Assembly: GCA_001543385.1 (NCBI GenBank)
Contig: LPNH01000003.1
Coordinates: 148,731-212,730, forward strand
DNA: 64,000 nucleotides
Origin: Candidatus Hemicellulosilyticus sp. P3
GTDB lineage: Bacteria > Bacteroidota > Bacteroidia > Bacteroidales > P3
Direction: 5' to 3'
Each line of letters starts with the position of its first letter. The first letter of the stretch is position 1. A program made the translations under genes and the position numbers. Of the stretch, positions 47,743 through 56,277 are shown one piece after another. The notes beneath the pieces are model-generated. The model ran no database searches. It was not told where the DNA came from and worked only from the letters and a program-made list of their open reading frames with translations.

Positions 47743-47758
47743 TACGTGTGATTCGAAA

Positions 47759-50527
47759 TTGAACAAACGCATCTCTCATATAATCTCCATCACCCTGTCG
47801 GCGGTTGTGCTGCTGGCGTCTGTCTCCTGCTCGACCCAGAAGGCCAAGTGGGCCAACATCGCTTTCCACAACACCACGGCGCATTACAATGTATGGTGGA
47901 ATGGCAACGAGAGTCTGCGGGAAGGCATCACGAAACTTGAGCAGTCCGAACCTGACGATTATACCCGCATCCTGCCCCCTTACCGTTTGGGTACAAAAGA
48001 GTCGGCCATGGCTGTCTACCCCGAGTTGGACCGGGCTACAGAAAAAGGCATCAAAGGCATCAAAAAGCACAGCATCTTTTTAAAAGGCAGAGAATATGTG
48101 GCCTATGTGCGCAAATGCTACCTGCTGACGGCGCAAGCCAGTTTCTATAAACACGATTTTGTCACAGCCGAGGGTACCTGCCAAGTGATGATAAACCAAT
48201 ATGCCGGCACTGCCGAAGCCGACGCCTCTGCAATTCTCAAGGCCCGCTGTGCCACCGCCGAGCGGCGCTATGCCGAAGCCGAAACCGAGTTGGACGCCCT
48301 TGTCGTGTCGTTAGGCAAGGGAACATTCGACCGTAGCCAGGCGACAGACCTGTACATGGCGCTTCTCGAGGCGCTCATTCCGCAAGAAAAATACAAAAAA
48401 GCCGTTCAATTTGCCAAACTGGCCCTTGACGCCAAGCCCAGCCGCCAGCAGCGTGCACGACTCAACTTCATCCTGGGTCAGATATATCAGTCCGTCGGCA
48501 AACGTCCCGTCGCTGTCAAGTACTACGAGGCCGCCCTCTCCAAGACCGGCGAATATGCCATGGAGTTCAACGCTCGGCTCAACATAGCCTCCTGCGCCGA
48601 CCTTGAACACGCCAATCTGCCGCAACTCGAACGTCAGATGGAGCGGATGCTCAAAGACCATAAAAACGACGAATACCATGACCAGATATACTACGCCATG
48701 GGGGAAATGTACATGGGTGTCAAAGATGCAAAAAAAGCCTGTGACAACTTCGCCCGTTCCGTGACTGCTGCCGGCCGCAACCCTGCCCAGCGAGCCCGTT
48801 CGGCCTTGCGTCTTGCCGGCATACAGTACGAGCTTTACGAAAACTACGACATGGCGCAGCGCTATTACGACACCGCCATGTCCGTAATCGGTCCGGACTA
48901 TCCCCGCTATCGCGAATTGAAGTCGCGTTACGACATCTTGACATCCCTGGTGCGTTACACCCGCACCATTGAGCGCAACGATAGCCTGCTGGCCTTTGCC
49001 GCGCTTCCGGCGTCGGAACGTGACACCCTCATCGCCCGACGTATCGCCAACTTGAAAGCCGCCGAAGCAGCCGAGCGCGAACGCGAGCTCATCCGTCAGG
49101 CCACAGTCGAGAACGCCGCGGCACGCAACACGTTGCAGGGCGATTGGTATTTCTACAACACCAACACCGTACAGCAAGGTTCCCAGACCTTCCGCCAGCG
49201 GTGGGGGACGCGAGCCTTGGAAGACTATTGGTTTCTAAGCAAAAAAGGACTCTTAGGCACCGGCAGCCTGATAGCCGGCATGGAGACCCCTCCGCAACCC
49301 GACGGCGAGGCCTCCGGAGAGTCGTCCGACAAGGACGTCGCCGACACTGCCGTCCTGTCGTCGCACGGCAACCCTGACGACCCCCACTATCCGGCCTACT
49401 ATCTGAAAGACCTCCCGTCCACCGCGCAGCAACGCGATTCGATGCACAGCGAAACCGCCATTGCGCTCCTGGGGGCGGGCTACATCCTCTACGACGGGTT
49501 GAAAAACACACAGCGGGCCGTCGAACACTACCTGCGCATGACCACCGACTACCCCGACCGTGACGAGGTGGTGCAGGCCTTCTACATGCTCTACCGTATC
49601 TACACCCGTATGGGCAACACGCCCAGCGCCGACTACTACCGCAACATGGTGCTTATGGGTTTCCCTGACAGCGATTTTGCCAACCTTATCCGTGACGAAA
49701 ACTACTATCGGCAGCTGCTGCAGCGCGACCAGATACTCAACGAGCAGTATGCCGACCTGTACGACACCTACCGTCGGGGACGTTATCGCAGCGTGCTGGC
49801 CTTGTCGCGCGAGGTCTCGTCCACCTACCCCGGACACACGGCGCTGGCCCGTTTCCAGTTTTTCGAAGCATTGGCTTTGGTGCAGATGGACAGCACGTCG
49901 CAGGCCGAGCAACTGCTGGAAGGTATTGTCGCCACCCGCAGCGCTTCGGACAGCATTGTGCCCTTTGCCCGGTCGCTGTTGCAATATCTGCGCGACGGCG
50001 GCCGCGGGGCGGACAATGCCCTGCAGTCAGAGTCTGTCGCCGACCCGCTGAATCTGGAACAGCTGGCCGGACGCGCGGCGCAGCAACCGCTATCACAATT
50101 CAACGACGTGCCCGGCCTCACTGAGCTTTCGCCCGAGGCTCAGCTCTTCCGCTATCGCGAAAATATGCAGCACTACGTTGTCGTTCTGCTCAACAACAAG
50201 CAAATACGGGCCACAGAGTTGCGCTACCAGATAGCCAATTTCAACTCCCGTTATTACTCCAACAAAGGATATAAAGTCAACCCGCTGCTTTTCACCGACA
50301 CCATACAGATGCTGACCATCCATCGTTTCATCACAGCCGCCGAAGCCATGGACTACCGCACCCATCTTTTGCGGCCGGAAAGCCCGTTGTCGCAAATGGA
50401 CCCCGCCGAATACCAGGTGTTCCCCATCTCAACGCAGAACTACGCCACCTTTTACAACCGCAAAAACATAGAAGCCTACAACGAATTCTTCGAGCATAGC
50501 TATAAATCATCATCCGTAAAACAATAA
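47759..50527 (+). CDS. PorW/SprE-like TPR lipoprotein (type IX secretion or gliding family)
   Basis: 922 residues starting at TTG 47759; the residues that follow are a clear lipoprotein signal peptide with Cys24 (ASVSC), so the non-ATG start is real. The segment after the lipid Cys (WANIAFHNTTAHYNVWWNGN) and several TPR-type repeats match the PorW/SprE family, which supports type IX secretion in Porphyromonas and Flavobacterium. No other T9SS gene is in the window, so the system's presence is not proven. A bactofilin gene follows after 34 bases. Confidence 0.75.
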   Translation: MNKRISHIISITLSAVVLLASVSCSTQKAKWANIAFHNTTAHYNVWWNGNESLREGITKLEQSEPDDYTRILPPYRLGTKESAMAVYPELDRATEKGIKGIKKHSIFLKGREYVAYVRKCYLLTAQASFYKHDFVTAEGTCQVMINQYAGTAEADASAILKARCATAERRYAEAETELDALVVSLGKGTFDRSQATDLYMALLEALIPQEKYKKAVQFAKLALDAKPSRQQRARLNFILGQIYQSVGKRPVAVKYYEAALSKTGEYAMEFNARLNIASCADLEHANLPQLERQMERMLKDHKNDEYHDQIYYAMGEMYMGVKDAKKACDNFARSVTAAGRNPAQRARSALRLAGIQYELYENYDMAQRYYDTAMSVIGPDYPRYRELKSRYDILTSLVRYTRTIERNDSLLAFAALPASERDTLIARRIANLKAAEAAERERELIRQATVENAAARNTLQGDWYFYNTNTVQQGSQTFRQRWGTRALEDYWFLSKKGLLGTGSLIAGMETPPQPDGEASGESSDKDVADTAVLSSHGNPDDPHYPAYYLKDLPSTAQQRDSMHSETAIALLGAGYILYDGLKNTQRAVEHYLRMTTDYPDRDEVVQAFYMLYRIYTRMGNTPSADYYRNMVLMGFPDSDFANLIRDENYYRQLLQRDQILNEQYADLYDTYRRGRYRSVLALSREVSSTYPGHTALARFQFFEALALVQMDSTSQAEQLLEGIVATRSASDSIVPFARSLLQYLRDGGRGADNALQSESVADPLNLEQLAGRAAQQPLSQFNDVPGLTELSPEAQLFRYRENMQHYVVVLLNNKQIRATELRYQIANFNSRYYSNKGYKVNPLLFTDTIQMLTIHRFITAAEAMDYRTHLLRPESPLSQMDPAEYQVFPISTQNYATFYNRKNIEAYNEFFEHSYKSSSVKQ

Positions 50528-50561
50528 AAATCATCAAATAAACAAATCATTTATTATCATT

Positions 50562-50957
50562 ATGGCAAAATTAATGGATATGGAACCGGCTCAGATCAAC
50601 ACCATCACACATGGTAGCACCATCAAAGGCAACGTCGTGGCCAACGGCGACTTCCGCTTGGACGGCACCCTCAACGGCAACATTCAGCTCAACGGCAAAC
50701 TTGTCGTAGGCGAGTCGGGTGTCATCAACGGCAACGCGGTCTGCCAGAACGCCAACATCATCGGCACCATTCTCGGCAACATCTCTGTCAAAGAGCTGCT
50801 TTCGTTGCACTCCACCGCCAACGTCAAAGGCGACATCCTCATCAACAAACTCTCCATTGAACCAGGTGCAGTCTTCTCGGGAACCTGCAAGATGCTCGAC
50901 GAGGTGCGGCGTGAAAACGAAGCCATGGCGCAGTCCCAGCAGGAGGTGAAAGAGTAA
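50562..50957 (+). CDS. Bactofilin
   Basis: 131 residues of the bactofilin (polymer-forming cytoskeletal) family: a right-handed beta-helix of short repeats, seen as GSTIKGNVVANGDFRLDG, GNIQLNGKLVVGESGVI and NVKGDILINKLSIEPGAVF, with polar ends. Bactofilins form filaments on the membrane and organise cell-wall enzymes or envelope machines. It lies between the PorW/SprE-like gene and the kinase-RapZ fusion; its stop codon is immediately followed by the next start. Confidence 0.92.
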   Translation: MAKLMDMEPAQINTITHGSTIKGNVVANGDFRLDGTLNGNIQLNGKLVVGESGVINGNAVCQNANIIGTILGNISVKELLSLHSTANVKGDILINKLSIEPGAVFSGTCKMLDEVRRENEAMAQSQQEVKE

Positions 50958-52445
50958 GTGGGCGCATCGACTACTGAAACAGCCATCCGTCTCTCCCGTC
51001 TTTTCGAGAGATGGGCGGGGGTGCCTGTGGACACATCGTCGGAACTGGGAGCCAACGGATCGAACCGGCGCTATTTTCGTTTGAACGGAGGGGGGCGGCA
51101 ATGTATCGCCGCATACAATGCCGATATGCGTGAAAACGACGCATTCCTCTACTACAGCCGCGAGATGCGGCAACGTGGGCTGGCAGTGCCGGAGATCTAT
51201 GCGGTAAGCGAGGATCACCTGTGCTATCTGCAGCAGGACCTTGGCGATGTGACCCTCTATAGTTACCTTTCCGACAAACGGCGACAGGGTGCGGGGTTCG
51301 ACTCTGCGACCATGCAGCTCTACCGTCAGGTGCTCGACGATTTGGTCCAATTCCAAACCCGCTGCCGCGACCTCGACTTCAGACATGCCTACCCGCGCCC
51401 CGATTTCGACCGGCAGTCCATCCAATGGGACTTGCAGTATTTCAAATACTACTTTCTCAAACTGCTGCACATCCCTTTCGATGAGCAACGGCTTGAAAAC
51501 GATTTTGTCCAACTGGAAGCATACTTGCTTCAGGAAGACTGCCGATACTTCATGTACCGAGACTTTCAGCCGCGCAACATTATGCTGTTGCCGCATCCCG
51601 ACGAAGCCGGACGCCGCCTCTACTACATCGACTATCAGGGAGGCCGTCGCGGGGCTGCCCAGTATGATGTCGCCAGCCTGCTTTACAGCGCCAAAAGTGA
51701 GATGCCCGAGGTTTTGCGCTGTGAACTGCGGGACCACTACATCGTTTCGTTGTCACAGGCCCTTGCCGCCATGCCTTCACAAGATCGGCCGGCATTCGAA
51801 CCGTCTCGCTTCCGCGAGCGTTACTATGCCTATGTGTTGGTGCGTATCCTGCAGGCCATGGGAGCCTATGGCTATCGGGGATACTTTGAACGCAAAGAGC
51901 ATTTCCTTCAAAGCATCCCCCTTGCGGTAGCCAACCTGCGACGTGTGGTGGAGGAACACTGGCCGCCGTTCGACGCGCCCCACCTGCATGACGTATTGAT
52001 CGAAATGGTTGGCCGCTACGTGCCGGCACAGTCGCCGTTGCCGTCCGGTCAACTCACCGTTACCGTCACAAGTTTCAGCTACAAACGAGGGCTTCCTGCC
52101 GACGACAGCGGCAACGGGGGCGGCTTTGTCTTCGATTGCCGTGCATTGCCCAATCCAGGCCGCTATACGCAGTACCAGACGCTCACCGGTCGCGACCGTG
52201 CCGTGGCCGCTTTCCTCGAAGGCGATCCCGCTGTCGAAAGCTTCCTCTCCCATGCCGCGGCGTTGGTCAGGCAGTCGGTGAAACAATACACCGAACGGCG
52301 TTTCAGCCATCTCAGTGTCGCCTTCGGATGCACCGGCGGACAACACCGCTCGGTCTATTGTGCCGAACGTATGGCCGCACTGTTGCGTGACGACGGCGGC
52401 TGCAACGTGCGCCTGGTCCACCGCGAACAGGACCTGCAGATGTAA
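50958..52445 (+). CDS. Fusion of an AmgK-like sugar kinase and a RapZ C-terminal domain
   Basis: 495 residues beginning at GTG 50958, directly after the bactofilin stop. Residues 1-340 form an aminoglycoside-phosphotransferase-like kinase with YRDFQPRN (200-207) as catalytic loop and IDYQGG (224-229) as metal motif, closest in type to AmgK, a MurNAc/GlcNAc kinase in cell-wall recycling. Residues 366-495 match the C-terminal domain of RapZ, with SFSYKRGLP (372-380) and GCTGGQHRSVY (457-467). In enterobacteria RapZ senses glucosamine-6-phosphate and controls GlmS through small RNAs. The fusion suggests coupling of amino-sugar phosphorylation to sensing, by inference. Confidence 0.85.
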   Translation: MGASTTETAIRLSRLFERWAGVPVDTSSELGANGSNRRYFRLNGGGRQCIAAYNADMRENDAFLYYSREMRQRGLAVPEIYAVSEDHLCYLQQDLGDVTLYSYLSDKRRQGAGFDSATMQLYRQVLDDLVQFQTRCRDLDFRHAYPRPDFDRQSIQWDLQYFKYYFLKLLHIPFDEQRLENDFVQLEAYLLQEDCRYFMYRDFQPRNIMLLPHPDEAGRRLYYIDYQGGRRGAAQYDVASLLYSAKSEMPEVLRCELRDHYIVSLSQALAAMPSQDRPAFEPSRFRERYYAYVLVRILQAMGAYGYRGYFERKEHFLQSIPLAVANLRRVVEEHWPPFDAPHLHDVLIEMVGRYVPAQSPLPSGQLTVTVTSFSYKRGLPADDSGNGGGFVFDCRALPNPGRYTQYQTLTGRDRAVAAFLEGDPAVESFLSHAAALVRQSVKQYTERRFSHLSVAFGCTGGQHRSVYCAERMAALLRDDGGCNVRLVHREQDLQM

Positions 52446-52494
52446 AAAGATGCCAGCCGTCAAGGAGTGATTCGCCTATATTGAAAAATCTTTG

Positions 52495-52502
52495 TATCTT
52501 TG
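52495..52502 (+). promoter_or_regulatory. Promoter -7 element for the membrane protein at 52566
   Basis: TATCTTTG matches TAnnTTTG, 63 bases before the ATG. Confidence 0.55.
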
Positions 52503-52565
52503 CACAAATAGAACCGCTACCGTTAAACACTGAATATTAAACAATATCATTCACATACAGTAACA

Positions 52566-53267
52566 ATGAAAAAATCTACATTAGTCTCTGTCGCTCTTTT
52601 ATTGGGTGTGGCCATTGTCGGATTGGCTATATGGCTTTATATGAGCATTATGACTCCTGTTAAATTCGACAACGAGTACACCAAGCGCCGCGATGCCTGC
52701 GCCGAAAAACTGAAAGCCATCCGCACCCTTGAGGAGGCCTACAAGATCACCTACGGCAAATATTGCGGCAGTTTTGACACCCTGTTCAACCGGCTGATAA
52801 ACGAAGACAGCATGGTCGTCATCAGTAAGGTCGTCAACACCGATATCATTCCGGCCGATGTCGACATCAACGAGATGACAGAGCTGGACGCCGTGAAGAA
52901 AGGTTATATCACACGTAAAGAAGTTTACATCAATCCCATCGCCAAACTCCGCGAAGACAAAAAGCTGATGACCACCGCCGCCGACGGATCCGTGCATCCG
53001 ATGACCGACCAGGAAATCCTCAACCTGCGTTATGTGCCTTATCCCAAAGACCGTCAGTACGACTTCACATTGCAGGCCGGCCAGATCGACAAAGGCGGCT
53101 ACATGGTGCCCGTCTTCCAGTGTAGTGTGGCGATGACTGACCTTTTGTCTGACCTTGACCACCAGCTGGTCGTCAACAAACTCTCCGAACTCGACCGTGC
53201 AAAACGCTATCCCGGTTGGAAAGTCGGAGATATGAACCAGGCGCTCACCGACGGCAACTTCGAGTAA
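52566..53267 (+). CDS. Single-pass membrane protein of unknown function
   Basis: 233 residues: one N-terminal membrane helix (about 5-28) and a soluble part outside the cytoplasm, rich in Lys, Asp and Glu, starting with a helical segment (EYTKRRDACAEKLKAIRTLEEAYK). The helix-then-long-helix start is reminiscent of pilin-like or divisome proteins, but I recognise no family. It precedes the DUF3822 gene by 4 bases and is probably co-transcribed with it and rsmD. Confidence 0.8.
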   Translation: MKKSTLVSVALLLGVAIVGLAIWLYMSIMTPVKFDNEYTKRRDACAEKLKAIRTLEEAYKITYGKYCGSFDTLFNRLINEDSMVVISKVVNTDIIPADVDINEMTELDAVKKGYITRKEVYINPIAKLREDKKLMTTAADGSVHPMTDQEILNLRYVPYPKDRQYDFTLQAGQIDKGGYMVPVFQCSVAMTDLLSDLDHQLVVNKLSELDRAKRYPGWKVGDMNQALTDGNFE

Positions 53268-53271
53268 GGCC

Positions 53272-54114
53272 ATGTATCGAGTCGACACATTTATCACCAC
53301 AGAGAAAGAACTTGCGTCATACGAAAGAAGAATGTCCATTTGCCTCCAGTCAAATGGATTTTCTTTTTCCGTGACATCAACTTCAGGGCTGCTGCTCACC
53401 TTCGGCGAGGTGACCGTCGACCTGGCGCAGCCCATGTCTGCGCTCATAGCCGACATAAAATCCTTTTTCGCCGCCCATCATATCTATCCCGTTGAGTTCA
53501 AGTCAATGCGCTTGGTGCTGGATTCCGGCTGCTACGTCTGGATCCCTGACGCCCTCTACGATGCTGCGCAGAACCGGCGTTATCTGGAGACTGTCGCCCG
53601 CATCCCGGCCTCATCCATGGTCCTGTCGGCCGCTCACCCCCTGTTGGGCGCCCGCTTGGTCTATGCCGCCGACGCAACCCTGACAACATCCTTCAAAGTG
53701 GCATTGCCGGGGATAGATTGTTGCATACGTCCCTTCGCTCTGCTGGGCAAGGATTTGTTGCAGCGTGCCGCACACCATCCGGTCATCGTCGCCCACCTCT
53801 TGTCCGACCCGCTCCGCGGTTCCGCCGCCATCGACTACCTGGTGCTGCGCGACGGCGGGCTGACGCTATCCACACATCGCACCGTTAACGGAGGCCGGCA
53901 GATGCTCTACACCTCACTCTCGGTGATGAAGCAGATGCAAGTCGAAACGGATGACATGGAGTTTTTGCTATGCGGTGCTGTCGAGCGTGAGCTCTTCATG
54001 CAGCTGCGGGGATATTTTCCTCGACTTGACCTCTATAACGGGGCCCCGCACCGTGCTCTCAACCCCCAGTTGGCCCGTCTCCACACATACCGCCACGCAG
54101 CCATTCTTGCCTAA
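53272..54114 (+). CDS. DUF3822-family protein
   Basis: 280 residues. Matches DUF3822, an actin/RNase-H-like fold family seen next to rsmD in many Bacteroidota, the same order as here. Recognisable points are the N-terminal MSICLQSNGFSFSVTS and the middle LGARLVYAADATLTTSF. No catalytic residues can be named. rsmD begins 14 bases after its stop; the conserved pairing hints at a link to ribosome biogenesis or coenzyme A/tRNA metabolism, but nothing is established. Confidence 0.83.
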   Translation: MYRVDTFITTEKELASYERRMSICLQSNGFSFSVTSTSGLLLTFGEVTVDLAQPMSALIADIKSFFAAHHIYPVEFKSMRLVLDSGCYVWIPDALYDAAQNRRYLETVARIPASSMVLSAAHPLLGARLVYAADATLTTSFKVALPGIDCCIRPFALLGKDLLQRAAHHPVIVAHLLSDPLRGSAAIDYLVLRDGGLTLSTHRTVNGGRQMLYTSLSVMKQMQVETDDMEFLLCGAVERELFMQLRGYFPRLDLYNGAPHRALNPQLARLHTYRHAAILA

Positions 54115-54128
54115 CCTCGCCGACCACT

Positions 54129-54680
54129 ATGCGTATCATCGCCGGAAAACTCCGAGGCCGTCGTCTCACCCCCCCGACAAATCTGCCCGTCCGCCCCACC
54201 ACGGATATGGCGCGGGAGAGCCTTTTCAACATCCTGAACAACTATGTTGACTATGACGATTGCACCGTACTCGATCTCTTCGCAGGTACGGGCGCTGTAT
54301 CGTTAGAGTTTGTGTCACGCGGGTGCCGTGAGGTCACGGCGGTCGACATCAACGCCTCGTGCACCGATTTCATCAAGATGACTGCGCAACGTCTCTCTGT
54401 CGACAACCTGCGTGTGGTCCGCGCCGACGTCTTCGAACTGTTGCGACGGGCCAACCGGCAATTCGACATCGTTTTTGCCGACCCGCCCTATGCCGCCCCC
54501 GACCTGTCGCGGCTGCCCGAGATGGTTTTTGCCCGTCAGTTGCTGACCGACGACGGTATCTTCATCCTCGAACACCCCCGGGAGTTCAACTTCGACAATA
54601 CGCCGCACTTCTGGCAGCACCGCGCCTATGGCAAAGTCAACTTCACTTTCTTCGCCCGAAATCTCGAGGAAGGGGAATGA
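54129..54680 (+). CDS. rsmD: 16S rRNA (guanine-966-N2)-methyltransferase
   Basis: SAM-dependent enzyme that methylates G966 of 16S rRNA. 183 residues, usual length. The opening MRIIAGKLRGRRL is the family start; VLDLFAGTGAVSLEFVSRG is motif I and FADPPYAAPDL holds the catalytic DPPY (motif IV). Probably the last gene of the transcript from 52495. Confidence 0.94.
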   Translation: MRIIAGKLRGRRLTPPTNLPVRPTTDMARESLFNILNNYVDYDDCTVLDLFAGTGAVSLEFVSRGCREVTAVDINASCTDFIKMTAQRLSVDNLRVVRADVFELLRRANRQFDIVFADPPYAAPDLSRLPEMVFARQLLTDDGIFILEHPREFNFDNTPHFWQHRAYGKVNFTFFARNLEEGE

Positions 54681-54773
54681 TGACAACCGGGGGGGGAAGC
54701 CTGTGTCGTTCCGTATGTAAAGATACAGCGCCTTGTTTGCAGAAATAAAACAAACCATACAACAAATAAACCA

Positions 54774-55721
54774 ATGAATGCAATAACCAAGACGGATTTT
54801 TCTTTCCCCAACCAGAAATCGCTCTATGTAGGCAAAGTGCGTGATGTCTACAACATTGACGACCGCTACTTGGCCATGGTGGTCACCGACCGTATCAGCG
54901 CTTTCGATGTCGTGCTTCCCAAAGGCATACCCTATAAAGGCCAGGTCCTTAACCAGATTGCATCACGCTTTTTGGATGCCACATCCGACATCGTGCCCAA
55001 TTGGAAACTGGCTTCACCGGACCCCATGGTCACCGTGGGGCTTCGTTGCGAAGGTTTCCGTGTCGAAATGATTGTGCGCGGCTATCTGGCCGGTTCAGCT
55101 TGGCGTGAATACAAGGCAGGTGCGCGGACATTGTGCGGTGTGACGCTGCCTGAGGGCATGGTCGAAAACCAGAAATTCCCGACACCCATCGTGACGCCGA
55201 CCACCAAGGCCGACGAGGGGCATGACGAAAACATCTCCCGCGAGGAGATCATCCGCACCGGCCTTGTCAGCGAGGCCGACTACAACGAGCTGGAGCGCAT
55301 CTCATTGGCCCTCTTCCAGCGCGGCACCGAGATGGCGGCCGGACAGGGGTTGATTTTGGTCGACACCAAGTATGAGTTTGGCAAACGCGACGGCAAAATC
55401 TATCTCATCGATGAGATCCATACTCCCGACAGCAGCCGTTACTTCTACGCCGACGGCTACGAGGAGCGCCTCGCCAAAGGTGAGCGTCAACGTCAGTTGT
55501 CCAAAGAGTTTGTCCGTGAATGGCTGATGGAGAATGGCTTTCAGGGCCAGGCCGGCCAACAGGTGCCCGAGATGACCCCCGCCATTGTCGAGAGCATCAC
55601 CAACCGCTACATCGAACTTTACGAACACATCATCGGCCAGCCGTTTCAGAAAGCTGACGACTGCACCGATGTGGCCCGTCGCATCGAGCAAAACGTCAAC
55701 AACTACCTCAGAACGCTCTAA
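54774..55721 (+). CDS. purC: SAICAR synthetase (phosphoribosylaminoimidazole-succinocarboxamide synthase)
   Basis: Seventh-step enzyme of purine synthesis, ligating aspartate to CAIR with ATP. 315 residues, the longer SAICAR-synthase type. Marks include [20 protein letters not shown] (N-terminal), [12 protein letters not shown] and [20 protein letters not shown]. No purine riboswitch is visible in the 93 bases before it. Confidence 0.95.
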   Translation: MNAITKTDFSFPNQKSLYVGKVRDVYNIDDRYLAMVVTDRISAFDVVLPKGIPYKGQVLNQIASRFLDATSDIVPNWKLASPDPMVTVGLRCEGFRVEMIVRGYLAGSAWREYKAGARTLCGVTLPEGMVENQKFPTPIVTPTTKADEGHDENISREEIIRTGLVSEADYNELERISLALFQRGTEMAAGQGLILVDTKYEFGKRDGKIYLIDEIHTPDSSRYFYADGYEERLAKGERQRQLSKEFVREWLMENGFQGQAGQQVPEMTPAIVESITNRYIELYEHIIGQPFQKADDCTDVARRIEQNVNNYLRTL

Positions 55722-55758
55722 TTCAGATCTCCGGGCACCAAATCTCCGGACTTCCCCT

Positions 55759-56277
55759 ATGGAAATCGAACGGAAATTTCTGGTGAAACACCTGCCGGAA
55801 GGCTTGGACCTGCATCCACACTGTGAGATAGAACAGGGCTACCTCTGTTCGCATCCCACGGTGCGCATCCGTCGCATCGACAATCGCTATGTGCTGACAG
55901 TCAAAGAACATCTCAGGACAGACAGTTCGGCCATCGTCAACCGGGAAGAGGAGTTTGAGATGCGTGCCGACGACTATCTGCGTCTGCGCGAGAAGTGCGA
56001 CGGCCGGCTGCTTTCCAAGACGCGCTACCGCATCCTTCTTCGCCGGCTGCATGCCGACGGCAATTTCGACGATTTGGTGGCCGAGCTGGACCTTTTCCAC
56101 GGACGGCACGAGGGCTTGATGTTGGTGGAAGTGGAGTTCCCGCACACCTTGGAAGCCGATGCCTTCGAGCCGCCCGACTGGTTCGGAGCGGACGTGTCGC
56201 ACGACCCCCGCTACCGCAACAGCCGCCTGGCCGCTTCGGAACGCCCGCCGTTTCTCAACACTTCGACACCCCAATGA
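55759..56277 (+). CDS. CYTH-domain protein
   Basis: 172 residues. The CYTH fold is shown by the N-terminal MEIERKFLV (ExExK metal/phosphate motif) and later RIRRIDNRYVLTVKEH and LLVEVEF-like strands. Family members hydrolyse triphosphates, including inorganic triphosphate, or make cAMP; bacterial single-domain proteins are usually triphosphatases. The frame is open to 55585 inside purC, but the domain begins only at 55759. It overlaps the following transporter start by four bases (ATGA). Confidence 0.9.
   Translation: MEIERKFLVKHLPEGLDLHPHCEIEQGYLCSHPTVRIRRIDNRYVLTVKEHLRTDSSAIVNREEEFEMRADDYLRLREKCDGRLLSKTRYRILLRRLHADGNFDDLVAELDLFHGRHEGLMLVEVEFPHTLEADAFEPPDWFGADVSHDPRYRNSRLAASERPPFLNTSTPQ

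Noticed and set aside
50571..51737. 388-codon minus-strand frame over bactofilin and the kinase fusion
   Set aside because: Both plus-strand genes have recognisable domains over the same bases; the reverse frame has none.
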